Origin: Acidimicrobiia bacterium UBA5794
GTDB taxonomy: Bacteria; Actinomycetota; Acidimicrobiia; Spongiisociales; UBA5794
Direction of reading: 5' to 3'
Assembly: GCA_002418265.1 (NCBI GenBank)
Contig: DIDS01000032.1
Location: 4,865-68,864, forward strand
Length of the DNA stretch: 64,000 bases
A program made the position numbers and the translations under genes. The notes under the pieces were generated by a model, which worked only from the letters and a program-made list of their open reading frames with translations, ran no database searches and had not been told where the DNA came from. Below, piece after piece: positions 26,131 through 35,066 of the stretch. The first letter of the stretch is position 1. Each line of letters opens with the position of its first letter.

Positions 26131-27009
26131 CTATGCCTCCTGTTGCTCGCCTACACGCTCACCGAGATCGACAAGCAAGCGGGTCACCAACCGCTCGACC
26201 ATCTTCTTTCGATAATCTGCACCACCGCGCACATCGCTGATCGGTGAGATCCCGGCTGCCGCCATCTGAGCGGCTTCCGTTGCAAGGGATGAGTCCATCT
26301 TCACCGACCCCTTGATCACTTCCTCTGCTGCCATCGCTCGTATTGGTGTCGGGGCCACAGCTCCCAGACCGATCCGGGCATCCAGACCTCCTGAATTGTT
26401 CCAAAGTGCGACCGCGACACCGACGACGGCGAGGTCCATTGCCCGACGTGGGCTCAGTTTCGTATACGAAGCCACCGCACCGGTTGTCGGCCACGGTATC
26501 CATAATGCTTCAAGCATCTCGCCACGATCGAGAATCGTCTTACCGGGTCCCAGGAAGAATCTGTCGAGCGGAACGCTTCTCCGACCAGAAGCAGAGACAA
26601 TCTGTGCCTCGGCTCTGAGCACCAACAACGGGGGGATCGTATCGGCCGATGGCGAGGCATTGCACACGTTTCCTCCGACGGTTGCCATGTTCCGTATTTG
26701 TGGGCCGGCAACCACAACCGCCCCCTCGGCAAGCACGGGGAACCGTTCTGCAACAACATCTGAGGCAATGATGTCGACCAACCGCACCGCGGCTCCTATC
26801 CGTAATCCGTCGGATTCCTCAATGATCTCGCCAAGTTCGGTGATCCCCGTTATGTCCACGATCGAGATCTCGGGACCCGGCTGAGTCCGATACTTCAGAA
26901 GTAGATCGGTGCCGCCAGCGACGAGGCGAGATTCGACCTCACGATCGGCAATGATGGACAGAAGATCTTGAAGGTCCGTTGGACGGACGACTTCTTTGAT
27001 CGAGGCCAT
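26131..27009 (-). CDS. Molybdenum hydroxylase FAD-binding subunit
   Basis: 292 residues, medium subunit. FAD-binding motifs LVAGGTDLLLKYR and ATVGGNVCNASPSADTIPPL are intact. Starts at the ATG at 27009 preceded by GAGAGGAACCA; an ATG at 27027 would add six residues. First gene of the hydroxylase unit, 51 bp downstream of perfect operator site c. Confidence 0.93.
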   Translation of the reverse strand: MASIKEVVRPTDLQDLLSIIADREVESRLVAGGTDLLLKYRTQPGPEISIVDITGITELGEIIEESDGLRIGAAVRLVDIIASDVVAERFPVLAEGAVVVAGPQIRNMATVGGNVCNASPSADTIPPLLVLRAEAQIVSASGRRSVPLDRFFLGPGKTILDRGEMLEALWIPWPTTGAVASYTKLSPRRAMDLAVVGVAVALWNNSGGLDARIGLGAVAPTPIRAMAAEEVIKGSVKMDSSLATEAAQMAAAGISPISDVRGGADYRKKMVERLVTRLLVDLGERVGEQQEA

Positions 27010-27059
27010 TGGTTCCTCTCGACTCATTTCTCGACTGCACGTCGCAGCCTACCGCAACA

Positions 27060-27076
27060 TATTGATTTCATCAATA
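27060..27076. promoter_or_regulatory. Operator site c: TATTGATTTCATCAATA
   Basis: Perfect palindrome 51 bp upstream of the hydroxylase FAD subunit start, in the divergent region shared with the first BMP binding-protein gene. Confidence 0.75.
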
Positions 27077-27161
27077 CAGGCTTTTCAACAGAAATCGTAT
27101 ACCCAGGGACAATCTCACGACGCAGTTCAATCATGGGCCTGGTCGACTCTCGGATTGCAAG

Positions 27162-27178
27162 TATTTGCATGATCAATA
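27162..27178. promoter_or_regulatory. Operator site d: TATTTGCATGATCAATA
   Basis: Right half-site perfect, left half changed. An identical 23-bp stretch containing it recurs at 32040-32062 upstream of the paralogous binding-protein gene. It lies about 280 bp before the start of the gene at 27457. Confidence 0.6.
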
Positions 27179-27179
27179 T

Positions 27180-27456
27180 GTGTGGCGTACATTGCCCCAC
27201 CAAATCACGACGGGAGAAGCGTACAGACCATCCTTCGAACGGTGCCGCTGCCAACTGCGCCAAACAACCACTGTTTGATCCGCATGATCCGTGCTTCCAA
27301 TCCCGGCCCAATCCCGGCAATGGCGCTTCGCCAGATATCACCCACGGACACACCTTGCCCTCATTCATCCATTCTTCGCCCGTTCCTATCGGAACACCGA
27401 AATCGCCCACATACCAGAGACACCAGAAACAGAAATACAACAGGAGAAAACCGGAT
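27180..27456 (+). promoter_or_regulatory. Long conserved leader of BMP binding-protein gene 1
   Basis: About 277 nt without a convincing gene lie between operator d and the start codon. Several blocks resemble the leader of the paralogue at 32063-32326: a TTCGAA-centred block near 27233, a block containing ACACCTTGCCCTC near 27350, and the AGGAGA ribosome site before the ATG. It could be a structured regulatory leader or simply part of the duplicated segment. Confidence 0.45.
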
Positions 27457-28572
27457 ATGCGTTCGAAACTGATCAAGATCTTCACCCTGCTTGCGGCGTT
27501 GTCGCTTTTTGCAGCGGCGTGTAGCAGCGAGGATGGGGCCTCGACCACCGAGGCAACAACCGATACAACGACGGCCAGCATCGAGACAACAGAGGCAGGT
27601 ACCGACACAACCGAGGCCACAACCGAGGCTGGTCCAACTGAGGTCAACATTGCTCTCATCCTTGAAACGGTGCTGGAAGAGCCGTTCAATGCAACATTTG
27701 CTCAAGCGCTGGATCGAGCAGTGGAACAGCGTCCACATGGAGTGGACGTGAACTACGAAGTTTTCGAGAACATTGCGTTTGCAGATGCTGAGCGGGTCAT
27801 TCGAGAACTGGCAGTTTCAGGCAAATACGACATCATCGTTGCGAACAGCAGCTTTTCGGACGGTATTTCGGCAGTCAACGAGGAGTTCCCCGACACGCTG
27901 TTCTCATACTCGGGGGGCGGCAACCAAGGCACTGGTGGCAACGCCTACTGGTTCGATGCCTGGGTGCACGACTGCACCTATCTGGCCGGAGCTGCCGCAG
28001 CCATGATGAGCGAGACCGACACAATAGGGGCAGTGGCAGCATTCCCGTTTGCGAACATCAACCTTCTGACCAATAGCTACCTTGAAGGAGCTCGTTCGGT
28101 CAATCCAGATATCAGATTCCTGGTGACGTATATCGAGAGCTGGTTTGATCCAACCACGGCCCTTGAAGCGGCGAGAGCACAGATCGTCACAGGCGCCGAC
28201 GTGATCTACGGCTCCAGTTTTGGTGCCCTTGATGCTGCGGCGAGCGCCGGGGTGCTCGGCATCGGGGACTTCGTCAACCAAGAAGCTCTGTATCCCGATA
28301 CGGTGATCACAAGCGTCTTGGCAAAGTGGGATCCGGCTGTTGCCAAGCTCATCAACGATTGGTGGGAGAAGGAGACCAACGGCACGCCATACGCCGAGTC
28401 GGATGAAGTGATTGGATTCCTTCTCGCTGAGGGCGGTTGCGATCTTGCACCATGGAATGAGGCGATTGATATCCCCGAAGACGTAAAGACGACCATCGCC
28501 GAGCTACGCGAGAAAATTGTGAACGGCGAAATCGTGGTCGAGATGAACGAGGCACCCACGGAAACCCGGTAG
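27457..28572 (+). CDS. BMP-family ABC transporter substrate-binding lipoprotein (orphan)
   Basis: 371 residues. A lipoprotein signal (LLAALSLFAAAC) leads into a Thr/Glu-rich linker (TTEATTDTTTASIETTEAG) and a periplasmic-binding fold of the Bmp/PnrA type. Members bind purine nucleosides or related compounds. It is clearly paralogous to the protein at 32327 (shared signal peptide, linker and domain segments such as SGKYDII, SWFDPT and GGCD.AP). No permease or ATPase follows directly; a hairpin terminator does, then an amidohydrolase. It may feed the transporter encoded at 33510-37148. The start at 27457 is chosen for its AGGAGA and signal peptide. Confidence 0.9.
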   Translation: MRSKLIKIFTLLAALSLFAAACSSEDGASTTEATTDTTTASIETTEAGTDTTEATTEAGPTEVNIALILETVLEEPFNATFAQALDRAVEQRPHGVDVNYEVFENIAFADAERVIRELAVSGKYDIIVANSSFSDGISAVNEEFPDTLFSYSGGGNQGTGGNAYWFDAWVHDCTYLAGAAAAMMSETDTIGAVAAFPFANINLLTNSYLEGARSVNPDIRFLVTYIESWFDPTTALEAARAQIVTGADVIYGSSFGALDAAASAGVLGIGDFVNQEALYPDTVITSVLAKWDPAVAKLINDWWEKETNGTPYAESDEVIGFLLAEGGCDLAPWNEAIDIPEDVKTTIAELREKIVNGEIVVEMNEAPTETR

Positions 28573-28582
28573 CAAACCCACA

Positions 28583-28612
28583 GGTGCCCCTGATCGCAGG
28601 ATCAGGGGCACC
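28583..28612. terminator. 13-bp perfect hairpin after binding-protein gene 1
   Basis: GGTGCCCCTGATC and GATCAGGGGCACC flank a 4-nt loop 11 bp after the stop codon. No U-run follows. It probably ends or protects the binding-protein transcript and lowers expression of the amidohydrolase behind it. Confidence 0.7.
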
Positions 28613-28719
28613 GAAGCACAAATGTTCAACCTTGACACTTGCCGACCTTTTTGCACCGTTGGTGATGACAACTCAAGGTGGCCGAAGACACCCACCAAGA
28701 TCGAAATCGAGGAGTACCC

Positions 28720-30144
28720 ATGTCAGATTCGAAGATCTGTGATCTCTTGCTCACAGGCGGCACCGTAGTCACAGTCGATGAACAGCGCCGGATCTTCAAT
28801 CCGGGTGCGGTTGCTGTGACCGATGATCGCATTGTGGCTGTTGGTGGTGCAGACGACTTTCTTGATTGGGAGGCCACACGAACGATCGACACGACAGGAA
28901 TGGTGGTGCTTCCCGGCTTTGTCGACACCCACCAACATCTCTTCCAATATCTGATGCGTGGTTTGGGTGAAGGGATGGAGCTGTGGCCGTGGCTTTCTGA
29001 GTTCATTTGGCCATTTGCCGACGCCATCCAACGCGAAGATGCGGTGGTTGGTGCCAAACTCGGCGCCATAGAGGCGGCACATTCTGGTGTTACGGCTGTT
29101 TTGGATCATCACTATGCGCCGACAGATATCGCCACGACTCTCGGAGTCGCAGGTGCCATCGAGGAAGTTGGGTTGCGCGGCGCGGTGGCAAGGGGGATGA
29201 TGGGCAATGTCACGGACATCGCGCGTCGCCACAATCTTGCCGGAGAGATCTTTCGCTACTCGACTGATCAGGAACTGGCAATGACCCGAGAATGCATCGA
29301 GGCTCGGCCTGTCGGTAGCCATGTGGGGATTTGGCCGGCGCCGGTCAACGTGATCTATGTCGAGCAAGACCTGATGCGCCGCTCGGTGGAGCTCGCCCAT
29401 GAGGCTGGGACCGGTTGGCATACCCATTGTTCGGAAGCCAAGACCGATCCGATCTACTACCTTGACGAGTACGGAGTCCGACCGGTCAATTGGCTCCACC
29501 GCGAGGGTCTCCTTGGGGAAGGAGCGACCCTGGCCCATGGAATCTTCTTCGACGACAGCGAGATCGAACAAGTTGGCGACTCGAGAACCGGGATAGCGTA
29601 CTGCCCGATTTCTCATCAATACATAGGCCTTGGGGTGATGCGTCTTCGTGATCTTCGTGGTGCTGGTGCCACGGTTGGTCTCGGGCTTGATGGCGGGAGC
29701 GGCCACCGGCTGGACATGTTCTCATGCATGAAGCAGGCCGTGTTGCTCCAACGTGTTCACGCACAGGAAACCACGGTGAGCAACGGCGAAGAGGCCATTG
29801 AGATGGCGACCCGTGAGGGTGCCAGCTATCTGGGTGTTGAGGCAGGTTTCCTCGCACCTGGCCGACTCGCTGACATGGCGGTGGTGCGATTGTCGGGTGT
29901 TCATCACACCCCGATGCATCGGGTGGTGGCCGCGGTTGTCTATTCGGCTTCGCCTGCTGACGTTGCATACACCATTGTCGGTGGCCGAATCATCCTGGAA
30001 GACGGGGAGTGCACGCTCATCGACGAGGAAGCGGTATTCGCCGAAGCCAATGAACGATCCAATCAGCTCGTGAAGTTGGCTGGCTTTGAAAGCCTTCTCG
30101 AACCTTGGCGTATGGATCCACGAACACAACATGCTGGCCGGTGA
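28720..30144 (+). CDS. Amidohydrolase 1 (deaminase/chlorohydrolase-like, COG0402 type)
   Basis: 474 residues, metal-dependent amidohydrolase of the guanine/8-oxoguanine deaminase and TrzN/AtzB group. Metal ligands appear in order: HxH in FVDTHQHLFQ, a His in WHTHCSEAK, a His in LAHGIFF, and an Asp in GLGLDGGSGHRLDMF. The segment after HxH (MRGLGEGMELWPWLSEFIWP) is typical of this group. GGAG precedes the ATG at 28720. Probable reaction is hydrolytic deamination or dehalogenation-type displacement on an N-heterocycle; the exact substrate is unknown. It is co-directional with the orphan BMP binding protein. Confidence 0.88.
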   Translation: MSDSKICDLLLTGGTVVTVDEQRRIFNPGAVAVTDDRIVAVGGADDFLDWEATRTIDTTGMVVLPGFVDTHQHLFQYLMRGLGEGMELWPWLSEFIWPFADAIQREDAVVGAKLGAIEAAHSGVTAVLDHHYAPTDIATTLGVAGAIEEVGLRGAVARGMMGNVTDIARRHNLAGEIFRYSTDQELAMTRECIEARPVGSHVGIWPAPVNVIYVEQDLMRRSVELAHEAGTGWHTHCSEAKTDPIYYLDEYGVRPVNWLHREGLLGEGATLAHGIFFDDSEIEQVGDSRTGIAYCPISHQYIGLGVMRLRDLRGAGATVGLGLDGGSGHRLDMFSCMKQAVLLQRVHAQETTVSNGEEAIEMATREGASYLGVEAGFLAPGRLADMAVVRLSGVHHTPMHRVVAAVVYSASPADVAYTIVGGRIILEDGECTLIDEEAVFAEANERSNQLVKLAGFESLLEPWRMDPRTQHAGR

Positions 30145-30237
30145 ACGTTTCGCGGTCATCGTGAACGGCAGCGGAGCTTCGTGGCGAGCTCGCACGGAAC
30201 ACCGGGCTTTTCTTTCGAAATGCCGGTACCGGAGCAC

Positions 30238-31659
30238 TCACGTCTGATCTGTCATTGTGGCGCGGGCTTGGCGCGCCAGCTCGGTCTCGTCGACCGTGAT
30301 GCACCTGCCATCGCGTACAACAATCTTGCCGCCCACAACGACGAGTTCACATCGATCAGAGATACCGGTGAGTACAAGGCCCGCCACCGGGTCATGCACG
30401 CCAACCCGATCGATCGAGTCCAAACTCCATGCCGCAATGTCAGCAGCACTTCCTACCGCCAAACGCCCAAGCAGAGGTCGGTTGAGACAATCAGCGCTTC
30501 CTCGTGTGGCGAGCTGCAGCAACTCTCGAACGGATGGCCAGCGCTCTGGGTCCCGACCCGTCGTGCGATGTGCCAATGCTGCAAGCCGAACATCACCGAG
30601 CTGATTGCACCCGTCATTCGATGCCGATCCGGTGGTACCAAACCCCAAGATACACCCCGCCTCCAGGTAGGCACGGACCGGAGCCAACCCCCACCCGAGG
30701 CGCAGATCTGGCGCTGGCACATGCACGATCCCGACACCGGCAGCGGCGTACTGTTGGATCTCGCTGTGGGGAACATCAACCATGTGGGCCAACCAAACCC
30801 CGCGACGTTGCCACCCAAGTTCCCCGAGCATCTGCCACGGCGTTGCGTCGTACTTTTCGAGGCAGAAACTTGTGTCGTATTCCTGATAGGCGTGGGTATG
30901 AAGACCGACACCAGGGTTGGCATCGGCAAGCGCGACAAACTCTTCAAACATCTCAGGACGATCAACATGCAACCCGCACGGAGCGAGGTCGATCCTGATT
31001 CTTGCGAGCGGATCGGAATCGTGATGGTCCTCAATGAGCTGTTGGGCATGGTTGAGCACATCACTCATCTCCTGACAGACCTCGTCGGGGACACTCCCCC
31101 CGTGTGTTCGACCAAGCGTCATCGATCCGCGCCCGGCATGGAAGCGGACACCAACGTCCATCGCCGCAGCAATCATCGACTCCAGATACGAATCCGATTG
31201 TCCACCAGGGAAGACGTAATGCTGATCAGCAATCGTGGTTACACCACTCAACACCGACTCCACCATCCCGGCCTTCGCGACCAAACCCACCGACTCTGGC
31301 GTGAAATGATTCGAACGCCATGCACTCAGCGTCCGACCGTGTAGCCCGGCCAGCCATCCCCCCATGTCAACTCGCTCCAATTCTGGGAACGACCGGAAGC
31401 CAACCTGATACAAGTGCTGATGAGCATTGACAAGACCAGGCAGCACGAGGAGGCCGCGTGCATCAACCACCTCAGCACCCGGTGGCGGAACGACAGAGTC
31501 ACCAATCCCAGCAACAACCCCATTGGTGAGCAACACATCAACATCTTTGAGTTCTCGCTGGTCATCATCGAAGGTGACAAGATATCCGACGTCCTTCAGC
31601 AGAACCGCCGCACTGTCCTCCACATCAGAAACGGCGCCCATCTTTACGTCCTCAGTCAT
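30238..31659 (-). CDS. Amidohydrolase 2 with altered metal-site Asp
   Basis: 473 residues of the same superfamily as amidohydrolase 1. It has HxH in NAHQHLYQ, His in LHTHAYQEYD and His in LAHMVDVPH. The conserved Asp motif (normally GTDGSASND) reads GTTGSASNDG, so the metal-binding/proton-shuttle Asp is Thr. Either another residue substitutes or activity is changed or lost. GAGGAG precedes the ATG at 31659. It is convergent with amidohydrolase 1 and divergent from the BMP-2 operon, with operator e about 390 bp away. Confidence 0.85.
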   Translation of the reverse strand: MTEDVKMGAVSDVEDSAAVLLKDVGYLVTFDDDQRELKDVDVLLTNGVVAGIGDSVVPPPGAEVVDARGLLVLPGLVNAHQHLYQVGFRSFPELERVDMGGWLAGLHGRTLSAWRSNHFTPESVGLVAKAGMVESVLSGVTTIADQHYVFPGGQSDSYLESMIAAAMDVGVRFHAGRGSMTLGRTHGGSVPDEVCQEMSDVLNHAQQLIEDHHDSDPLARIRIDLAPCGLHVDRPEMFEEFVALADANPGVGLHTHAYQEYDTSFCLEKYDATPWQMLGELGWQRRGVWLAHMVDVPHSEIQQYAAAGVGIVHVPAPDLRLGWGLAPVRAYLEAGCILGFGTTGSASNDGCNQLGDVRLAALAHRTTGRDPERWPSVRELLQLATRGSADCLNRPLLGRLAVGSAADIAAWSLDSIDRVGVHDPVAGLVLTGISDRCELVVVGGKIVVRDGRCITVDETELARQARATMTDQT

Positions 31660-31719
31660 CTGGGGTCTCCTCACCCTGTCGCGATCCGTTTGACATGTCA
31701 CAACCTGGTCGGTGTTCCC

Positions 31720-31990
31720 CGGGATCCCCAAACCAAGATTCTCGACAACTTTGACTTCTTGAACCAACGTCTCGTTTCCCGCCCCCCAGATCGCAAACCT
31801 TCACCAAATCGACTTTCTCCCAGAAGTCCACAACACATTCTTTCTCGAACCTCCTGACATCGGCAAGACCCACCTGTTCATCGCCATGGATGTTCATGCG
31901 GCCCACCGTGATCACCAGGTCGCGGTCGCCTCAGCGACCCCATGGTCAACCGACCCGCCCACATCGAGGAAGCTGGCGGATTGACCAACA
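31720..31990 (+). pseudogene. Decayed IstB-like transposition ATPase fragment (IS21 family)
   Basis: A frameshifted relic reads as part of IstB. One frame gives ILDNFDFLNQRLV near 31735-31780 (compare the usual TLEDFDF). A shifted frame from about 31780 gives IANLHQIDFLPEVHNTFFLE, then PPDIGKTHLFIAMDVHAAHR, where GPPGTGKTHL is expected. The Walker A Gly residues are altered and the frame ends at a stop near 31983. No istA, terminal repeats or target duplication is visible. It marks an old insertion between the amidohydrolase 2 and BMP-2 units. Confidence 0.65.
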
Positions 31991-32044
31991 CACGGTATCC
32001 AACTGGCGTTCACTGGTCAGGATTTTGGGTACCACAACGGCAAG

Positions 32045-32061
32045 TATTTGCATGATCAATA
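32045..32061. promoter_or_regulatory. Operator site e: TATTTGCATGATCAATA
   Basis: Same 17 bp as site d; the identity extends over 23 bp (32040-32062). About 266 bp upstream of the BMP-2 start. Confidence 0.6.
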
Positions 32062-32062
32062 T

Positions 32063-32326
32063 TTAGGGCGTAGATTCCCGTTCGAAGCGAGACAGGAGAA
32101 CTGTGCAAACGATCGTTCGAATGATGCAGCGGCATGCCGGGCCACACGGTCGCCGGTTGACGCACATCGTTCGTGTTCCCGGTCCCTGTAAAGGTCTCTA
32201 CGTCGGATGTCACCCAGGCCCACACCTTGCCCTCCCTCGTCCTTCCGCCATGCATCCCCATCGGAGTGCTGCAATGGGCCACCCATCGGAAACAACGAAG
32301 TAGAAACCCAATAGGAGAAATCAGAC
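32063..32326 (+). promoter_or_regulatory. Long conserved leader of BMP binding-protein gene 2
   Basis: About 264 nt with no convincing gene, similar in blocks to 27180-27456 (a TTCGAA block near 32117, ACACCTTGCCCTC near 32221, and AGGAGA before the start). Confidence 0.45.
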
Positions 32327-33436
32327 ATGCGTACGAGATTGATCAAAATCTTCGTTCTGCTCACCGTGTTGACGTTGTTCGCAGCGGCATGCAGCAGCGA
32401 TGGTGGCACGACGACCACCGAAGCAACAGATGGTGCGACAACCACCGAAGCAACAGATGGTGCGACGACCACCGAAGCAACAGATGGCACGGCCGAGGAT
32501 GGCCCAACTGAGGTCAGCATTGGCCTTGTGTTGTCAGGTGTGAAGGAAGAGTCATGGGTTTCCTCAATGCTTGAAACCCTCAATCGGATCCAGGCCGAGA
32601 GCCCTCATGGCATGACAGTGAATTACGAGTACTTTGAAAGCATCGAGTATGCAGATGGTGCGAGAGTGATCGGTGATCTGGCTGCTTCGGGCAAGTATGA
32701 CATCATCCTCGGCCACAGCCTATTTGGTGAGTCGGTCGCACAGGTCAACGATCAATATCCAGACATTCTATTTGCCTTTTCCGGTTCCGGTAATGACGGA
32801 AACAGCGGTGACAATGCATACTGGATTGACGCCTACACGCACGAAGCTGCATATCTGACGGGAGTCATCGCAGGAATGATGACCAAGACGAACAAGATCT
32901 CGGGAGTTGCGGCCTTCCCGACTCCGAACGTCAATGCGCCATTGAATGGATACATCGCAGGAGCCAAGTCGGTGAATCCTGACGTCACAGCAAAGGTCAC
33001 CTACCTTGAGAGTTGGTTCGACCCAACTGGAGCCAAAGAATCAGCTACAGCTCAAATCGCAGCCGGATCTGACATCATCTATGCCGAACGTGAAGGCCCA
33101 TGGGAGGCGGCCAAGCAACACGAGGGCGTCTATGTCATTGGCCATTGGTCTGATGAGTCAAGCGTCGCCCCAGAGGTGATACTCACAAGCACGCTCGCCC
33201 TTTGGGACCCCGCGATGAATTTCCTGATCGAGACCTGGTATGCCCATGAGGCTGCAGGAACTCCCTACGACGCCCCTTCGGACCGAATCGTATATTCGAT
33301 GGCTGATGGGGGCTGTGATATCGCCCCCATGAGCGACCTGGTTCCGGCAGATGTCCAGGCCAAGGTCATGGAGGTCAAGGGCGAGATCATGAACCGTGAA
33401 CTTGAGATTCCTCTCAACCCCGCCCCAATCGAGTAG
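32327..33436 (+). CDS. BMP-family ABC transporter substrate-binding lipoprotein
   Basis: 369 residues. Lipoprotein signal peptide LLTVLTLFAAAC, then a linker with three tandem TTTEATDGA repeats (27-bp DNA repeats at about 32409-32490), then the Bmp/PnrA binding domain. It is paralogous to the protein at 27457. It is followed by a 30-bp palindrome and then by ATPase and two permease genes, forming a complete importer unit. The ligand is expected to be nucleoside- or purine-like by family, but these domains are diverse. Confidence 0.92.
   Translation: MRTRLIKIFVLLTVLTLFAAACSSDGGTTTTEATDGATTTEATDGATTTEATDGTAEDGPTEVSIGLVLSGVKEESWVSSMLETLNRIQAESPHGMTVNYEYFESIEYADGARVIGDLAASGKYDIILGHSLFGESVAQVNDQYPDILFAFSGSGNDGNSGDNAYWIDAYTHEAAYLTGVIAGMMTKTNKISGVAAFPTPNVNAPLNGYIAGAKSVNPDVTAKVTYLESWFDPTGAKESATAQIAAGSDIIYAEREGPWEAAKQHEGVYVIGHWSDESSVAPEVILTSTLALWDPAMNFLIETWYAHEAAGTPYDAPSDRIVYSMADGGCDIAPMSDLVPADVQAKVMEVKGEIMNRELEIPLNPAPIE
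32409..32490 (+). repeat. 27-bp in-frame tandem repeat encoding TTTEATDGA
   Basis: Three near-identical 27-bp units encode the lipoprotein's flexible linker. Unit number could vary between strains by slippage. Confidence 0.8.
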
Positions 33437-33447
33437 CTAGAGGCAGT

Positions 33448-33477
33448 GTGAGGTCGGCCCATATGGGCCGACCTCAC
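33448..33477. terminator. 30-bp perfect palindrome after BMP-2
   Basis: GTGAGGTCGGCCCAT followed directly by its reverse complement, 12 bp after the stop codon and 33 bp before the ATPase start. Being internal to the operon, it more likely attenuates or stabilises the binding-protein mRNA than ends all transcription. Confidence 0.7.
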
Positions 33478-33509
33478 GGCACCACTACGAATTGTTCTGG
33501 ACAAGGAGT

Positions 33510-35066
33510 ATGACCGTTTCACACGATTCCCCCCCTCCGCTGCTGAGTGTTGAGCACGTAACAAAACTCTTTCCTGACGTCGTTGCCAACGACGATGTGA
33601 CCCTTGACGTCAGGGCAGGTGAGGTGCTGTGTCTTCTCGGCGAGAACGGAGCAGGAAAGACCACGCTTGTCGACATGCTCTATGGTGTCTACCACCCCGA
33701 CGACGGCGCCATCCTCTTCCACGGTGAACCGCTTCAGATCAAGAGTCCCGGTGAAGCAATCGAGCTTGGCATCGGCATGGTGCACCAACACTTCGAGTTG
33801 GTTACCCCCATGTCAACCTTGGAGAATATCGTCATCGGTACGGATGATGCTCGTTGGGCGAATCTGCCGGCAGCTCGCAAAAAGCTCGAGGGTCTATGCG
33901 AGCAGTACGACATTCATATTGATCTCGACACTGAAGTTGGCATGCTTTCTGTCGGTGAACAGCAGTGGGTCGAGATCCTCAAGGCTCTCTACACCGACGT
34001 CGAGTTGTTGATTCTCGACGAGCCAACCGCCGTTCTGACCCCACAAGGCATACAGCGCTTGTTTCAATTCTTGCGTGAGCTGAAAAAGAACGGGGTTGGA
34101 ATCGTGCTCGTCACCCACAAGCTGTGGGAGGTGGCGGAGATCTCAGACCGTGTCGCGGTGCTCCGCAAAGGGAAGCTCATCGACATCGTCAACACGGCCG
34201 AAACCGACACCGATGAGCTGGTACGACTCATGGTAGGACGCGATGTCGTGTTGCAAATTGACAAGGAACCTGCAGTGCCGGGTCCCGTGGTACTCCACGT
34301 CGACAACATCGCAGCTCCGGGCCGATCACACCGGGGAGCCATCAAAGACGTGACGTTTGAGTTGCGTCAGGGCGAGATTCTCGGTCTTGCAGGCGTCTCT
34401 GGGAATGGACAGAGTGCGTTGTTCGACGTGCTGGTTGGAGTGAACCCACCAACCGCGGGGACGATCCACATTGCTGATGTCGATACAACCCACGTCTCGC
34501 CAAAGAAGATCGCAGCGGCAGGGTTGTCAGCCGTTCCAAGCGACCGAATCCACCAAGGCGTGATGATGGACTTCAGCGTTCAGGAGAATCTGATCCTTGG
34601 ACGTCACCGATCATCTGCCTTCGTGTCCAGAGGCATACTCAAGCGTCGAGCAATACGCGAGTTTGCGTTTACCGCCATCAAAGACTTTGAGATCAAGACA
34701 CCCTCACCCGTGCACAAAATCCGATTGTTGTCGGGTGGCAATATGCAGAAGGTCATCCTGGCGCGAGAACTGATGGGCCATCCTCCTCGGGTATTGGTGG
34801 TCCATCAACCAACACGGGGTCTCGACATTGGAGCAAGCGAGTATGTCCGAAGGCGTTTGGTAGCCGAACGAGATCGTGGCGCGGGTGTGCTGCTCATCTC
34901 GGAAGATCTCGATGAGGTCTTCAACCTCTGTGATCGTGTGATCGTTATTTTCGGAGGCACAATCATCGGCGCCGTCGACCCTGCCGACGCAAACTATGAA
35001 GAGATCGGGCTCTTGATGGCAGGAATCAGCAACGACAGCAATGGCGGAGGGGGGTCGAGCTCGTGA
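33510..35066 (+). CDS. BMP-type ABC transporter ATPase (two ATPase domains)
   Basis: 518 residues with tandem ABC domains, as in nucleoside importers of the YufO/NupO type. Domain 1 has Walker A GENGAGKTTL, signature LSVGEQQWVEI and Walker B LLILDEPTAVLTP. Domain 2 begins with GVSGNGQSALF in place of a full Walker A, as usual in the family, and has LSGGNMQKVILAREL. I start at the ATG at 33510; AAGGAG sits unusually close (one base), and a TTG at 33492 is an alternative. Stop overlaps the permease start. Confidence 0.93.
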   Translation: MTVSHDSPPPLLSVEHVTKLFPDVVANDDVTLDVRAGEVLCLLGENGAGKTTLVDMLYGVYHPDDGAILFHGEPLQIKSPGEAIELGIGMVHQHFELVTPMSTLENIVIGTDDARWANLPAARKKLEGLCEQYDIHIDLDTEVGMLSVGEQQWVEILKALYTDVELLILDEPTAVLTPQGIQRLFQFLRELKKNGVGIVLVTHKLWEVAEISDRVAVLRKGKLIDIVNTAETDTDELVRLMVGRDVVLQIDKEPAVPGPVVLHVDNIAAPGRSHRGAIKDVTFELRQGEILGLAGVSGNGQSALFDVLVGVNPPTAGTIHIADVDTTHVSPKKIAAAGLSAVPSDRIHQGVMMDFSVQENLILGRHRSSAFVSRGILKRRAIREFAFTAIKDFEIKTPSPVHKIRLLSGGNMQKVILARELMGHPPRVLVVHQPTRGLDIGASEYVRRRLVAERDRGAGVLLISEDLDEVFNLCDRVIVIFGGTIIGAVDPADANYEEIGLLMAGISNDSNGGGGSSS

